Part shown: in pieces, positions 28,160 to 37,837 of the stretch | Layout: every line of letters starts with the position of its first letter | Position numbering within the stretch: position 1 is the stretch's first letter | Position numbers and translations under genes: made by a program | Assembly: GCA_003166865.1 (NCBI GenBank) | Contig: PMUP01000071.1 | Span: forward strand, 41,443 to 105,442 | Direction: 5' to 3' | Length of the DNA stretch: 64,000 nucleotides | Source of the DNA: Bryobacterales bacterium | GTDB lineage: Bacteria > Acidobacteriota > Terriglobia > Bryobacterales > Bryobacteraceae | Notes under the pieces: model-generated | Told to the model about the DNA's origin: nothing | What the model saw: the letters and a program-made list of their open reading frames with translations, nothing else | Database searches by the model: none

Positions 28160-29677
28160 CTACATCGTAAGAAGAGCCGCCATGAGTTCAATGCCGTCCC
28201 ACAGGTTCTGCAGCCGCAAGTTCTCGTTGTAGCTGTGCTGGTTGTTGTCGTGATTCCCGATGGGGATACCAATGCTCGGCATCCCAAGCACCCGTCCCGC
28301 CACATCCGGACCGGTGCCGCCTGAGTTCGGAATCTTCACCGCCGGCCCCCGCGCGCTTTCCACCACCCGAATCACCTCTTGCGAAATGGGCAGGTCCATG
28401 GGCGTTCGAACCGCAGGTTCACCTTTGCCGGACACCACGATCGCCACCTTCGGATGGGCCATGCGCACCGCCGCGCCGGGTTCCCGATCCACCACAAAAA
28501 ATCCCTGCTTGCGGATGTGATCGATCACCAGGTTGGCCGTCTTTTGCGGGTCCATGCCCTTGACCAGCCGTACATCCAGCGATGCGGTGGCGGATGCCGG
28601 AATCACGTTAGAAGCCTGATTGCCGACCCGCGAACTCGCCATCCCGCGGATATTGAGCGATGGCAGCGTAATCAGCTCGCTCAGCTTCTTTCCGCCACCT
28701 TCGGTGGAACCTAGCCAGAACTCGCGCATCAGTTGAGGATCAATGTCGGGCGCGTCGGCTACAGCTCGCTTTTCGATCGCGCTCAGCGGCTCTATATCGT
28801 CGTAGAAATGCTCTACCAGCACATGCCCGTTATCGTCCTTCATGGAAGCCAGCAGTTTCGCCAGCAGGAACGCGGGATTGGGCGCCCAGTTTCCGTAGTG
28901 GCCGCTATGCAGTTCGCCTCGCGGCCCAAGCACTGTTATGTCCACTTGGACGATCCCGCGCCCGCCGAACTGGATCAGTTGCCGCCGCGTCCGGTGCAGC
29001 GGTCCATCGCAAACCAGCCATAGATCGCCCGCAAATAATTGTTTATTGGCGGCCAGCGTTTTCGCCAGATTCGGCGACCCGGCTTCCTCTTCTCCTTCAA
29101 AAGCGAACTTGATGTTCGATTTCGTGTTCAACCCGGCTGTGCGGATCGCATCCACTGCCGCGAGCATCGCGATGATCGGAGCCTTGTCATCGGCCGCGGC
29201 GCGAGCGTATAGACGCCACTCCGGATCGAACGGCTGGCCGGGCGGCGGCAGGGGAATTACCTGCCCATCGCGTTCGAGCTGTTTATCGCGCAGGGTCGGC
29301 GTGAACGGCGGTGTCGCCCACTCCTTGGGATCCAGCGGCTGGCCGTCATAGTGAGCGTAGAAGACGATGGTGCGCGTCGCCCCGGGCGTCCTGATTTCGC
29401 CAAAGACCACTGGATTCCCTTCCGGGACGCTGACGAGCTTAGCCGCGATGCCGCGCTTCTCCAGCATCGCGGCGATCGTCTCGGCATTGCGTTGGATATT
29501 CGCGCGGTCGGCGGCAATGTCGGGGATCGCAAGCAGCGCGACAAACTCGTCCACAATGGCCCGTTCGTGATGCTCGCGCCATCCCCGCGCGGCCAATGCA
29601 GCGGGATTCGTTGGTGTGAAGGTCTGAGCGGCTAGACCTGCCGCCAGCACATTCAGCACGATGAAGAAGCGCTTCAT
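28160..29677 (-). CDS. M20-family metallopeptidase, secreted
   Basis: Signal peptide; YAHYDGQP, DDKAPI, FEGEEEAGSPNL, NSGGTGPDV. Confidence 0.9.
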   Translation of the reverse strand: MKRFFIVLNVLAAGLAAQTFTPTNPAALAARGWREHHERAIVDEFVALLAIPDIAADRANIQRNAETIAAMLEKRGIAAKLVSVPEGNPVVFGEIRTPGATRTIVFYAHYDGQPLDPKEWATPPFTPTLRDKQLERDGQVIPLPPPGQPFDPEWRLYARAAADDKAPIIAMLAAVDAIRTAGLNTKSNIKFAFEGEEEAGSPNLAKTLAANKQLFAGDLWLVCDGPLHRTRRQLIQFGGRGIVQVDITVLGPRGELHSGHYGNWAPNPAFLLAKLLASMKDDNGHVLVEHFYDDIEPLSAIEKRAVADAPDIDPQLMREFWLGSTEGGGKKLSELITLPSLNIRGMASSRVGNQASNVIPASATASLDVRLVKGMDPQKTANLVIDHIRKQGFFVVDREPGAAVRMAHPKVAIVVSGKGEPAVRTPMDLPISQEVIRVVESARGPAVKIPNSGGTGPDVAGRVLGMPSIGIPIGNHDNNQHSYNENLRLQNLWDGIELMAALLTM

Positions 29678-31275
29678 CGCGTGGACTTGATTTCCACGTT
29701 CTCCACCGCCCGCGAGTAGAAGCCGGCCAGATCGCTCTTCAACTGCTTCAGTGCATCCACGTTGAGGTAAATCATGTGGCCGGACGGATAATACGCGAAT
29801 TCGATGTTGCCGCGCAATTTCGGGTCAAGCTCGATGTGGGCCAGATCATATTCGGTAATGAAGAACGGCGTGGCAAGATCGAACAATCCGTTCACGGAGA
29901 ATACTCGGAGCCGGGGATTTTTTCGGATGGCATCGGCGAGATCGCCGGCGACGTAGGCATCCCGCATGGGCTGGCCTCCTCCACCCCCGCCGCCCGCAAT
30001 CGGAATGGCGGATCCCAGGCGATGGGAGTGATCCCAGGCTTGATTGATTCCCGGTCCGCTCGGAAAATAGGTCTCATTCGAGGAGTACTTCAACTCGCGG
30101 TCCAGATAATCGTGCAGCTGGGAAACAAACGCGCCCGTGATACCCGCGTCGGATGGATCGTAGCCTGGATTTTCACCCGCGGCATCCACGTCGGTACCTT
30201 CGAAGCGAGCGTCGTAGCGGCCGACAATTTCGCGCTTGTCGCGCAGCAGTTCTTTGCGGAACCGACCCGGACTCACGCGCAGATTCGATTCTTTGATGTA
30301 CGCCACGCTGAGGCCGGTATAGCTGGATAGCTTGGCCGCGATGGCATCCACCTGCGCCTGCGGCAGGTTATGTCCCTGCGCGAGCGCTTCCGCATACGGG
30401 CCGCGGGCAAACGCGCGTACTTCATCGAGGAACGCTTTTTCATCCTTGCCCTTGTGCGTGACCTTTTCGTAGTGCGACGCAATCGCGGCGTAGGACGGCA
30501 GGTTGCCGATGAACACGACGTCCAATCCGGGAGCTTGTACGAAATAATTGAGGATCGAAGACATCAGGATCACGCCGTTGAAGTACATACCGCTGTTTTG
30601 GAGCGCGTCCACCAAAGCCGCCGAGCGAGTGGTCCCATAGGATTCGCCGAACAGGAACTTGGGCGAGTTCCAGCGATGATTGAGCTCCACGTATTCATAG
30701 ATGAATTTCTGGAACGCGCGCACATCCTGGTCGGTGCCGGCGAAATCTTTAATAGTTCCTTTCCCCACGGGTCTCGAATAGCCGGCGCCCACGGCGTCCA
30801 CAAATACGAGGTCGCTGGTGTCCAGCAGGCTGTAGTCATTCGGAACAATTTGGTAAGGACCGGCGCCGGTGGTTTCCGGACTCGACGTCACTACGCGGAC
30901 CGGACCTACCGACCCCATGTGAAGCCACATGCTGGCCGAACCCGGACCGCCGTTGTAGAGGAACGTGACCGGCCTGGTTCGAAGGTCCGTGACACCGGAC
31001 TGCGCGTAAGCCACATAGAAGACGCTCGCGTTGGGCTGCTCGTCTTCGCCCCCGATCAGAAGGTTACCAGCGGTGGCGGTGTAGCGGATCACTTTGCCGC
31101 CGAGCGAAATCTCATGTTCCGTGACGGAACTCTTCACCGGCGGGATGGGGTTCAGTGGCTTTTCCGCGTTGGCCGGACTCACGGGAGGAGTGCTGCCGGG
31201 AATTTGTTGGCCATTCGCGGAAAGTGCAGCGAAAAGCATAAGCGAGAGTGCCGGAAGAAAGGTGTGTCGCGCCAT
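29674..31275 (-). CDS. Serine carboxypeptidase-like protein (S10 family)
   Basis: NGGPGSASMWLHMGSVGPVRV and FLFGESYGTTRSAAL nucleophile region; overlaps the M20 gene by 4 nt. Confidence 0.92.
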   Translation of the reverse strand: MARHTFLPALSLMLFAALSANGQQIPGSTPPVSPANAEKPLNPIPPVKSSVTEHEISLGGKVIRYTATAGNLLIGGEDEQPNASVFYVAYAQSGVTDLRTRPVTFLYNGGPGSASMWLHMGSVGPVRVVTSSPETTGAGPYQIVPNDYSLLDTSDLVFVDAVGAGYSRPVGKGTIKDFAGTDQDVRAFQKFIYEYVELNHRWNSPKFLFGESYGTTRSAALVDALQNSGMYFNGVILMSSILNYFVQAPGLDVVFIGNLPSYAAIASHYEKVTHKGKDEKAFLDEVRAFARGPYAEALAQGHNLPQAQVDAIAAKLSSYTGLSVAYIKESNLRVSPGRFRKELLRDKREIVGRYDARFEGTDVDAAGENPGYDPSDAGITGAFVSQLHDYLDRELKYSSNETYFPSGPGINQAWDHSHRLGSAIPIAGGGGGGGQPMRDAYVAGDLADAIRKNPRLRVFSVNGLFDLATPFFITEYDLAHIELDPKLRGNIEFAYYPSGHMIYLNVDALKQLKSDLAGFYSRAVENVEIKSTR

Positions 31276-31290
31276 ATACGGTGCAGTATC

Positions 31291-32202
31291 TCACGGCTGA
31301 GACGTTGTACGGAAGGGCTTCAATTCAACGATCAAAATGCCGGCCAGTATCAGCGCCGCCCCGGCCATGCCACGGTGGGAAAGCACCTCGCCGGCGACAA
31401 GATACGACGTCAGCCAAGCAAACACCGGCTCCAGCGAAAATATCAGGGCCGTGCGCGTCGGACTCGACCAGCGCTGCGCCCAGGTCTGGATAAGAAATGC
31501 CAGCGCGGTAGCCAGCAGGCTGGTGACTGCGAGCGCAACCCAAACGTTGACGGACCAATGGAGCTGCACTGGCTCTACCCACCAGAACGTTGCGGCGCCT
31601 AGCAGCGCGCCGGTCGCGATCTGCGCCACGGTGAGCACGCCCAGGTTGCTCGTAGGCGCGAAGCGGCCGAGAATCACAATATGACATGCAAAGGCGGCGG
31701 CGCACCCGGCCACCAGAAGGTCGCCACCCGCGATATTAAGAATGTCCTTTTGAACCGTTAGCAAGATCGTGCCAGCGACGGCGATCGCGACCCCCATCAG
31801 CTCGGAAATCTGCGGCAGCTTTCGATAGGCCAGTCCGCCGATCAGCGGGACCAGCGGAACGTATAGACCGGTGATGAAGCCGGCCTTCGACGCTGACGTG
31901 AACTTCAAGCCAGCGGTCTGCAGGACGTATCCTGCAAAAAGGAAGATGCCGGCCAATACGCCCCGGCGCAGGCTGGCGGAGGCATTGGGCGCGCGGAATT
32001 CCTTGCGGAAAATGACCGCCAGGGCAACGGCCGCGATCGAGAAGCGCAGCGTGAGGAACAGGAGCGTCGAGACATCGGCCAGCGCCTGCTTCACCAGCAC
32101 GAAGGTGGCGCCCCAGATGACGGTGACGGCCACCAGGCTGCCGTCTACTTTCCAGCTCGCGGGTCGCTCGACTTTCCAGCCCGCCGGGGGTCGCTCGTTC
32201 AT
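31291..32202 (-). CDS. EamA/DMT-superfamily transporter
   Basis: Multi-TM protein; VTVIWGATFVLVKQAL and ALIFSLEPVFAWLTSYLVAGEVLSHRGMAGAALILAGI. ATG at 32202. Confidence 0.9.
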   Translation of the reverse strand: MNERPPAGWKVERPASWKVDGSLVAVTVIWGATFVLVKQALADVSTLLFLTLRFSIAAVALAVIFRKEFRAPNASASLRRGVLAGIFLFAGYVLQTAGLKFTSASKAGFITGLYVPLVPLIGGLAYRKLPQISELMGVAIAVAGTILLTVQKDILNIAGGDLLVAGCAAAFACHIVILGRFAPTSNLGVLTVAQIATGALLGAATFWWVEPVQLHWSVNVWVALAVTSLLATALAFLIQTWAQRWSSPTRTALIFSLEPVFAWLTSYLVAGEVLSHRGMAGAALILAGILIVELKPFRTTSQP

Positions 32203-33644
32203 CCGTCCAGGTCGCGGAGCAGCAAGAACAACATGAGAAGAATACGTTTCAGACCCAGCTCGCGGCCGTCGGGATGGAACCACTCCTGCGGAGTGTGCGC
32301 GCCGCCTCCATGTCCGCCGGCGCCGATGGAGATGGCAGGCAGGCCCATGGAGAGCGGAACATTGGCGTCGGTGGAAGCGCAATCGAGATGCGAGCGGATG
32401 CCCAGGTGCGAATCCACCGCGCGAACGGCCTGCAAAATGTGGGCGTCGTCCGGAAGGCGTCCGCCGGGCCGCGATCCGATTTCCTTGATCTTGGCGGTCA
32501 CTTTGCCGCCGGTGGCGCGCTCGTTTTCCGCTTCCAGCGCTTGCTCCACGGTGCTGGTCAACAGCGCGGCGATCTCATCCAGCTTGAGCGGGCTCTCCGA
32601 TCGGATGTCCACTTTAGTGCGAGCTAGCGTGGGAATCGAGTTGATGCTGGACCCGCCTTCGATGATGCCGAAGTTGTAGGACGAGCGCGGGCTGCCGGTG
32701 CTCGGCAAGCGTTGTTCGGAGAAGGAAACGATGGCGCGGGCCAGCGCGTGTATGGGATTGGCGAAGCCGTAGTCGCTCCAGCTATGCCCGCCGGGGCCGC
32801 TGATGGTGACATCGAAGCGTCTGCTGGCGAGAGCTTGCGAAGTGACGTGATCGACGTTCGGGCCATCCAGAATCAGGAAGGATTGAATGCGCCCCCCGGT
32901 GGAGGACTGCCGGCACAAATAGCGCATGCCGCTCAGGTTGCCCTCGCCTTCCTCGCCGACGTTGGCGACGAAGACCAGATTGCGAAAGTCATCGCTGAGA
33001 TCGGGGAACGAGGTGATCACGCGAGCGATTGCGAGCAATGCAGCGAGTCCCGCGCCGTTGTCCGCTGTGCCCGGACCGTGCAGGCGGCCGTCGGGCGTTG
33101 TATAGACCTCTTCATCCTTGCGCGGCGCCAGCACCGTGTCGAGATGGGCGGTGAGAGCGATGTAAGGTCCGGTGCGGTTCTCTTGCGGATGTGCGATGAC
33201 GTTGCCGCCGCGATCGATGCGTGCCACACACCCCAGCGCGCGAAACTGCGCCAGCATCCATTCGGCGCGGCGCTGTTCGAAGAACGTGGAGGCTGGAACG
33301 CGGCAGAGCTGAAGATGCTGCTCGTTGATCCATTGCTTCTGCCGGACGAACCATTGCAGCGCGTCGCGCAGGGGCGGCGTACCGGCCAATTCCGCGGCTA
33401 TTTTCGAGAGCGGCGGGTCCGCGGGTAGGGCAACGGATTTGATGGAAGCTGCCAAATGCCAGTTTAGCAGGGGTTTCTGTTGCGCTCTTGAGAATCGCTG
33501 ATGGCCGGGGGTGGTTAGGGAGCTTACGGAAAAGGGGCGAGCAGGTGGCGCAAGTGGGTGTGTCTTGTGTATGCGGCAGCGCATTTTTTCAAATTTGGCG
33601 AAACGAACCCACGTTTTACGCGCGAATTGGTGTTTGTTTCGCAT
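32199..33644 (-). CDS. M20-family peptidase (peptidase T-like)
   Basis: LTAHLDTVL, HGPGTADNGAGLAALL, NVGEEGEGNL. Start uncertain; a TTG near 33450 is possible. Confidence 0.85.
   Translation of the reverse strand: MRNKHQFARKTWVRFAKFEKMRCRIHKTHPLAPPARPFSVSSLTTPGHQRFSRAQQKPLLNWHLAASIKSVALPADPPLSKIAAELAGTPPLRDALQWFVRQKQWINEQHLQLCRVPASTFFEQRRAEWMLAQFRALGCVARIDRGGNVIAHPQENRTGPYIALTAHLDTVLAPRKDEEVYTTPDGRLHGPGTADNGAGLAALLAIARVITSFPDLSDDFRNLVFVANVGEEGEGNLSGMRYLCRQSSTGGRIQSFLILDGPNVDHVTSQALASRRFDVTISGPGGHSWSDYGFANPIHALARAIVSFSEQRLPSTGSPRSSYNFGIIEGGSSINSIPTLARTKVDIRSESPLKLDEIAALLTSTVEQALEAENERATGGKVTAKIKEIGSRPGGRLPDDAHILQAVRAVDSHLGIRSHLDCASTDANVPLSMGLPAISIGAGGHGGGAHTPQEWFHPDGRELGLKRILLMLFLLLRDLDG
33417..33468. 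repeat. Direct repeat copy 1 (5' coding end of the M20 gene)
   Basis: GTCCGCGGGTAGGGCAACGGATTTGATGGAAGCTGCCAAATGCCAGTTTAGC; matches 33854-33902 with 2 substitutions and a 3-nt gap. Confidence 0.9.
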
Positions 33645-33699
33645 CGGGTCCAGAATATCGCGAGAAAAGCCCGCTGGAGTGCGATGCGCGGGCTAAGTG

Positions 33700-33850
33700 G
33701 GCGGAGGGGGAGGAAATCGAGTTGAGAGTGACACGTGAATCGGCGATCAAGTTGGCGGCGGCCGTAACTATTGTGAGGGCTTGCCCTCGACCTGAGAGCC
33801 CGCGACGGTGACCTGGTCGCCGATTTTCAGCGAGTCGTGACACCAGCCGA
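33700..33850 (-). pseudogene. Possible 3' remnant of a small secreted-protein gene (DUF6152-like)
   Basis: Minus-strand reading WCHDSLKIGDQVTVAGSQVEGKPSQ without an intact ORF; assignment from memory of the motif. Confidence 0.3.
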
Positions 33851-33853
33851 GAC

Positions 33854-33902
33854 GTCCGCGGGAAGGGCAACGGATTTGATAGAAGCTGCCAAATAGTTTA
33901 GC
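33854..33902. repeat. Direct repeat copy 2, running into the stop codon of the STAND gene
   Basis: GTCCGCGGGAAGGGCAACGGATTTGATAGAAGCTGCCAAATAGTTTAGC. Confidence 0.9.
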
Positions 33903-36258
33903 TCAGGCGGGCGAGAAGCTTCTCGGCTTCGGCGTGGCGGTCGAGCTTTCGGAGGAGTTCGGCGTAGTTGCGGATGCAGGTGATAGTGTCGGGGTGTTCG
34001 GGTCCGAGCGCCTTTTCGTAGATGGCGGCAGCGCGACGAAAGAGCGGCTCAGCCTCCGCGTAGCGGCCCTGGTTGTAGTAGCTCCACGCCAGGTTGTGGA
34101 GGCTAGTGGCCGTATCGGGATGTTCGGGTCCGAGCACCTTTTCGGAGATGTCGAGGTCCCGGCGGTGGAGCGGCTCGGCTTCGGCGTGCCGGCCCTGTTC
34201 GCCGAAGAATGACGCGAGGTTGTTGAGGCTGGTGGCGGTGTGGGGGTGTTCTGGGCCAAGCGCTTTTTCGCAGATGGCGAGGGAGCGCTGTAGGAGCGGC
34301 TCGGCCTCGGCGTCGCGGCCCTGCGCACGATACAGAGACGCCAGGTTACCGAGGTTGATGGCGGTGGAAGGGTGTTCGGGGCCTAGCGTCTTTTCTTTGA
34401 TTGCGAGGGCGCGCTGATAGAGCGGCTCGGCATCCGTGTAGCGGCCTTGGTTGTAATAAAGCAGCGCAAGGTTGTTGAGGTAGACGGACGTGGACGGGTG
34501 CTCGGGCCCGCGTGCCTTTTCGTAAATGTCGACGGCGCGGCGGTACAACGGCTCGGCCTCGGCGTATCGCGCGCGGCCGTCGAGATAGCAGCCAATTCGG
34601 TTGAGAAGACGGGCTGCCTCTGCGGAGCCCAATCCCAGCTCTTCCACAAGGCGAGCCGCCAGTTTGGCATGCGGAAGTAACCGCTCGCATTGAGGCCAAT
34701 TCGCGAACTCCGGGAAAGGGAAAACGTTGTTTAGCGCACGTACCGCACGCCCGGCCAACGCGCGGCACTCCTCCGTGCTCATTCCGTCCTTGACCACTTC
34801 TTGCACCAAGCGATGAATGTAGAGGTTCTTGTTTTCGGCATCGCGATGGATCAGAGCGAACCTCCCCGCTTCCGCAATTGCCTCAACCCAAGCCAGCGGT
34901 TTGGAAACCAGCGTCTCAATCGGCTCACGCCATTCCTTTCCCGCCTGCGTGAAGACTTCCTCTGGGATGTCATCCGGCGCGAGAAACGCACAGCCACGCA
35001 CCACGTCGGCCGCCGCTGGATTCGCGGTAGCCAATTTGTCGAAGGCCAGAGAAAACGTGATAGTTACCGACTTATGTTCCGTCGCCAGTTTGCCCCGTCG
35101 AGCGCGTAACGCCGCACCTTCCTTGCGATAGAGTTCCAGATATTCCTCGAATGTGGAAGGCGTTTCCTCTATGAACGCCCCAGCCTGATCCAGCGCCAGA
35201 GGAAGGCCGTCCACTTCGACGGAGATTTCTCGAGCCATCGCAAGCCCAGCCTCCCTCTTTGCGCGCCGCAGCAGGAACGAAGCGCCTTCCTCGGGATCCA
35301 TCTCCCCCAGCTCAACCAGTTCGGCAATCCCTCCAGTAGCCTGCAACCGCGTCGTGATCAGCACGTGACCGCCCACGGCAACGGGCGCGAATTCGCGAAC
35401 CAGTAGAAGATCTTCGATCGTGTCGACGTTATCAAGGATCAGCAGCCATCCTGAATTCGACTCCAGCCAGACGCTCACCGCCGCCGCCACAACGCTCAGG
35501 TCCTTCTCGTCCTTCTGCGGAAGGTCCAGAATCTGTGCGAGAGCGGCGAACCCGGAAACAAGCGCATCGCGCGAGTCAGCTACGCTCCACAACACAACCT
35601 TGTATTCGCCGCGATAAACGTAAGCGTACTCGACCGCAGTTTGCGTCTTGCCCATCCCACCGATCCCGCTGATAGCGGCTGCCCCTTTTGTCAGGGCCTT
35701 CCGAACGTCCTCCAGTTGCTTTGCGCGCCCAGTAAAGAAGGGATTGCGCGGCGGTACGTTCCAAATCGCGTTTCGAAAGTCCGGTCTCGCCTCCCGACGT
35801 GGCAACGCGGGAGCTTTGGTCTCACCGCTCAGAAACCGGCGGAGTGTTTCATACCCACCTTCGAGCAGGAAGTTCGAATACTTGCGGAGTTCCAGCGGTA
35901 TGTGCTGGCGGTCGCCCTCCTCCAGCAACACTGGGATGATCCGGTCATTCACACCCCCGGCTTCGTAAAGCTGCTGCAGAAATGTCTGGCTTTCGTAGGC
36001 GACGCCGTGCCCTACACCGATCTCTTCCTCGCCGTCCCATCGTCGCCGATAAGTCTCCGTGCACACCACCAGGACAAACTGCGCATCCCGAACCTGATCC
36101 TTCATCCACTGAATCCAGCCACGAGCCGGAAAGCTCTCATACTGATCCAGCACCGCATCGATGCCGTTGCTTCGCAGCCGGTTGGCGAGCGCCAGAACCT
36201 TGGCTTCGTGCGCGGGCGAGTCGTGGCTATAGCTGATGAAGACTTTCGGGGTCGGCAC
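33898..36258 (-). CDS. SEFIR/TIR-like + NB-ARC (STAND NTPase) + TPR protein
   Basis: N-terminal KVFISYSHDSPAHEAKVLALANRLRSNGIDAVLDQYE...FVLVVCTETYRRR; P-loop GIGGMGKTQTAVEYAY, Walker B GWLLILDNVD; five 42-aa TPR units marked by GPEHP. Confidence 0.92.
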   Translation of the reverse strand: MPTPKVFISYSHDSPAHEAKVLALANRLRSNGIDAVLDQYESFPARGWIQWMKDQVRDAQFVLVVCTETYRRRWDGEEEIGVGHGVAYESQTFLQQLYEAGGVNDRIIPVLLEEGDRQHIPLELRKYSNFLLEGGYETLRRFLSGETKAPALPRREARPDFRNAIWNVPPRNPFFTGRAKQLEDVRKALTKGAAAISGIGGMGKTQTAVEYAYVYRGEYKVVLWSVADSRDALVSGFAALAQILDLPQKDEKDLSVVAAAVSVWLESNSGWLLILDNVDTIEDLLLVREFAPVAVGGHVLITTRLQATGGIAELVELGEMDPEEGASFLLRRAKREAGLAMAREISVEVDGLPLALDQAGAFIEETPSTFEEYLELYRKEGAALRARRGKLATEHKSVTITFSLAFDKLATANPAAADVVRGCAFLAPDDIPEEVFTQAGKEWREPIETLVSKPLAWVEAIAEAGRFALIHRDAENKNLYIHRLVQEVVKDGMSTEECRALAGRAVRALNNVFPFPEFANWPQCERLLPHAKLAARLVEELGLGSAEAARLLNRIGCYLDGRARYAEAEPLYRRAVDIYEKARGPEHPSTSVYLNNLALLYYNQGRYTDAEPLYQRALAIKEKTLGPEHPSTAINLGNLASLYRAQGRDAEAEPLLQRSLAICEKALGPEHPHTATSLNNLASFFGEQGRHAEAEPLHRRDLDISEKVLGPEHPDTATSLHNLAWSYYNQGRYAEAEPLFRRAAAIYEKALGPEHPDTITCIRNYAELLRKLDRHAEAEKLLARLS

Positions 36259-36263
36259 CGCAT

Positions 36264-37574
36264 CTATTCTAAGGCCTTACCGAGCATAAGGACGAGATTT
36301 TCCTCGAAAGGCCGCGCGATTATTTGCAGCCCGATCGGCAGCCCGTTCGAAGACAATCCACACGGCATCGACAGGGCGGGGAAGCCGAGCACGTTGAACC
36401 CGCGAACGAAACGCGTGGTCAGCATCCGACTGTCGTGCGCCACGCCGTCGAGGGTGATCTCGGTCTGCCCGATTCGCGGCGCAGTGATTGGCGTGGTGGG
36501 CGTGAGCAGGCAATCGATGCCGCGGAACAGCGCGTGGAACTCGGTGAGCAGCAGCTTGCGGAGACGCTGCGCATTCACGTAGTCGGCGGCGGGAATCAGC
36601 GAGCCCTGGTCGAGCAGCGCTAGCACGTCGGAGCCGAAGTCGCCACGCCGATGCAGATGCGCCTGATGCACGGCAGCGGCCTCGGACAACAGAATCACCA
36701 AGCCGGCCCGGTTCAGAGCTTCGATGTCCGGCACCTGCACCGGGACCACTCGAGCGCCCAACTCCTCGGCTCGATGGGCCGCGTTCAGAACAGCCGCTTT
36801 CACCTCAGGAGCGACCGTGTCGAAATAGAAATTCTCCGGCAGCCCAATTCGGATCTCGCGAATCGACGCCGGCCCTGGCTTGCGGCGATCGAGATCGGAC
36901 ATGGCGTCCAGCGCGATGCGGATGTCGTCAACCGTCCGCGCCAGCGGTCCCACGTGATCCAGACTCAAGCCCAATGGCTGGACTCCGGCGCGGTCGACTA
37001 GGCCGTAAGTCGGTTTCAATCCCGCAACGCCACAGAACGACGCCGGAACGCGAATCGAGCCCCCGGTGTCGGTTCCGGCCGCGACGAACGCCATCCCGGT
37101 TGCCACTGCCACGGCCGAGCCTCCGCTCGATCCGCCCGGCGAATGTTCCGGATTGCAAGGGTTTCGAATGGTCCCGAAGTGCGGGTTGTCGGAAGTGATG
37201 CCGTACGCCAGCTCGTGCAGCCCGGCTTTTCCGACCATGATCGCGCCAGCCTCAGCCAGCTTCTCTACCACCGCGGCATCCCTGTCGGGCACGAAATCCG
37301 CGAAGATCTTCGATCCGGATGTCGTGCGGATGCCCTTGGTCCACATCAGGTCTTTGTGCGCGATCGGAATGCCGTGGAGCGACCCGCGGTCGGTACCCTG
37401 GGCGAGTTCGCGATCCAAGTCTTGAGCGCGGGCCAGCGCCGATTCGCCGGTTACCGTAATGAAGGCGTTCAGGACAGGATTCAGCTTGGCGATCTGATCC
37501 AGGCATTGCTTGGTCAGCTCCACCGAGGAGACCCGCCGGGACCGCAACGCTTGAGCAGCTTCGGCGATGGTCAT
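36264..37574 (-). CDS. Amidase-signature family protein (GatA-like)
   Basis: GIPIAHKDL, PGGSSGGSAVAVATG, GTDTGGSIRVPASFCGVAGLKPTYG. Confidence 0.94.
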   Translation of the reverse strand: MTIAEAAQALRSRRVSSVELTKQCLDQIAKLNPVLNAFITVTGESALARAQDLDRELAQGTDRGSLHGIPIAHKDLMWTKGIRTTSGSKIFADFVPDRDAAVVEKLAEAGAIMVGKAGLHELAYGITSDNPHFGTIRNPCNPEHSPGGSSGGSAVAVATGMAFVAAGTDTGGSIRVPASFCGVAGLKPTYGLVDRAGVQPLGLSLDHVGPLARTVDDIRIALDAMSDLDRRKPGPASIREIRIGLPENFYFDTVAPEVKAAVLNAAHRAEELGARVVPVQVPDIEALNRAGLVILLSEAAAVHQAHLHRRGDFGSDVLALLDQGSLIPAADYVNAQRLRKLLLTEFHALFRGIDCLLTPTTPITAPRIGQTEITLDGVAHDSRMLTTRFVRGFNVLGFPALSMPCGLSSNGLPIGLQIIARPFEENLVLMLGKALE

Positions 37575-37837
37575 TCGGACTGCCCGGAATCAGGCCGGAA
37601 CGTAAGAGCCGAATCGGCCTCGGGCCCAAGATGTTGGGTCTCGCGGCGTAAGGCATCCAAGAGTTGGCTAACCCTGGCCTGGGCGCCTGCAAGCTGGGCA
37701 CCCTCAGGTCGAGCGGGCGGAATGTTAGGTTCCAAACTGATAACCTCCCCTAGAGCTTGAGTTTAGCTAACCTATACCTCCGTGTCAGGCTAACATTTCA
37801 CGCTCGACCTGCCGATATCTTAACCGGCGAATACCTT

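Noticed and set aside
30370-31602. 410-aa plus-strand ORF
   Set aside because: Antisense to the S10 peptidase gene; low-complexity Arg-rich composition.
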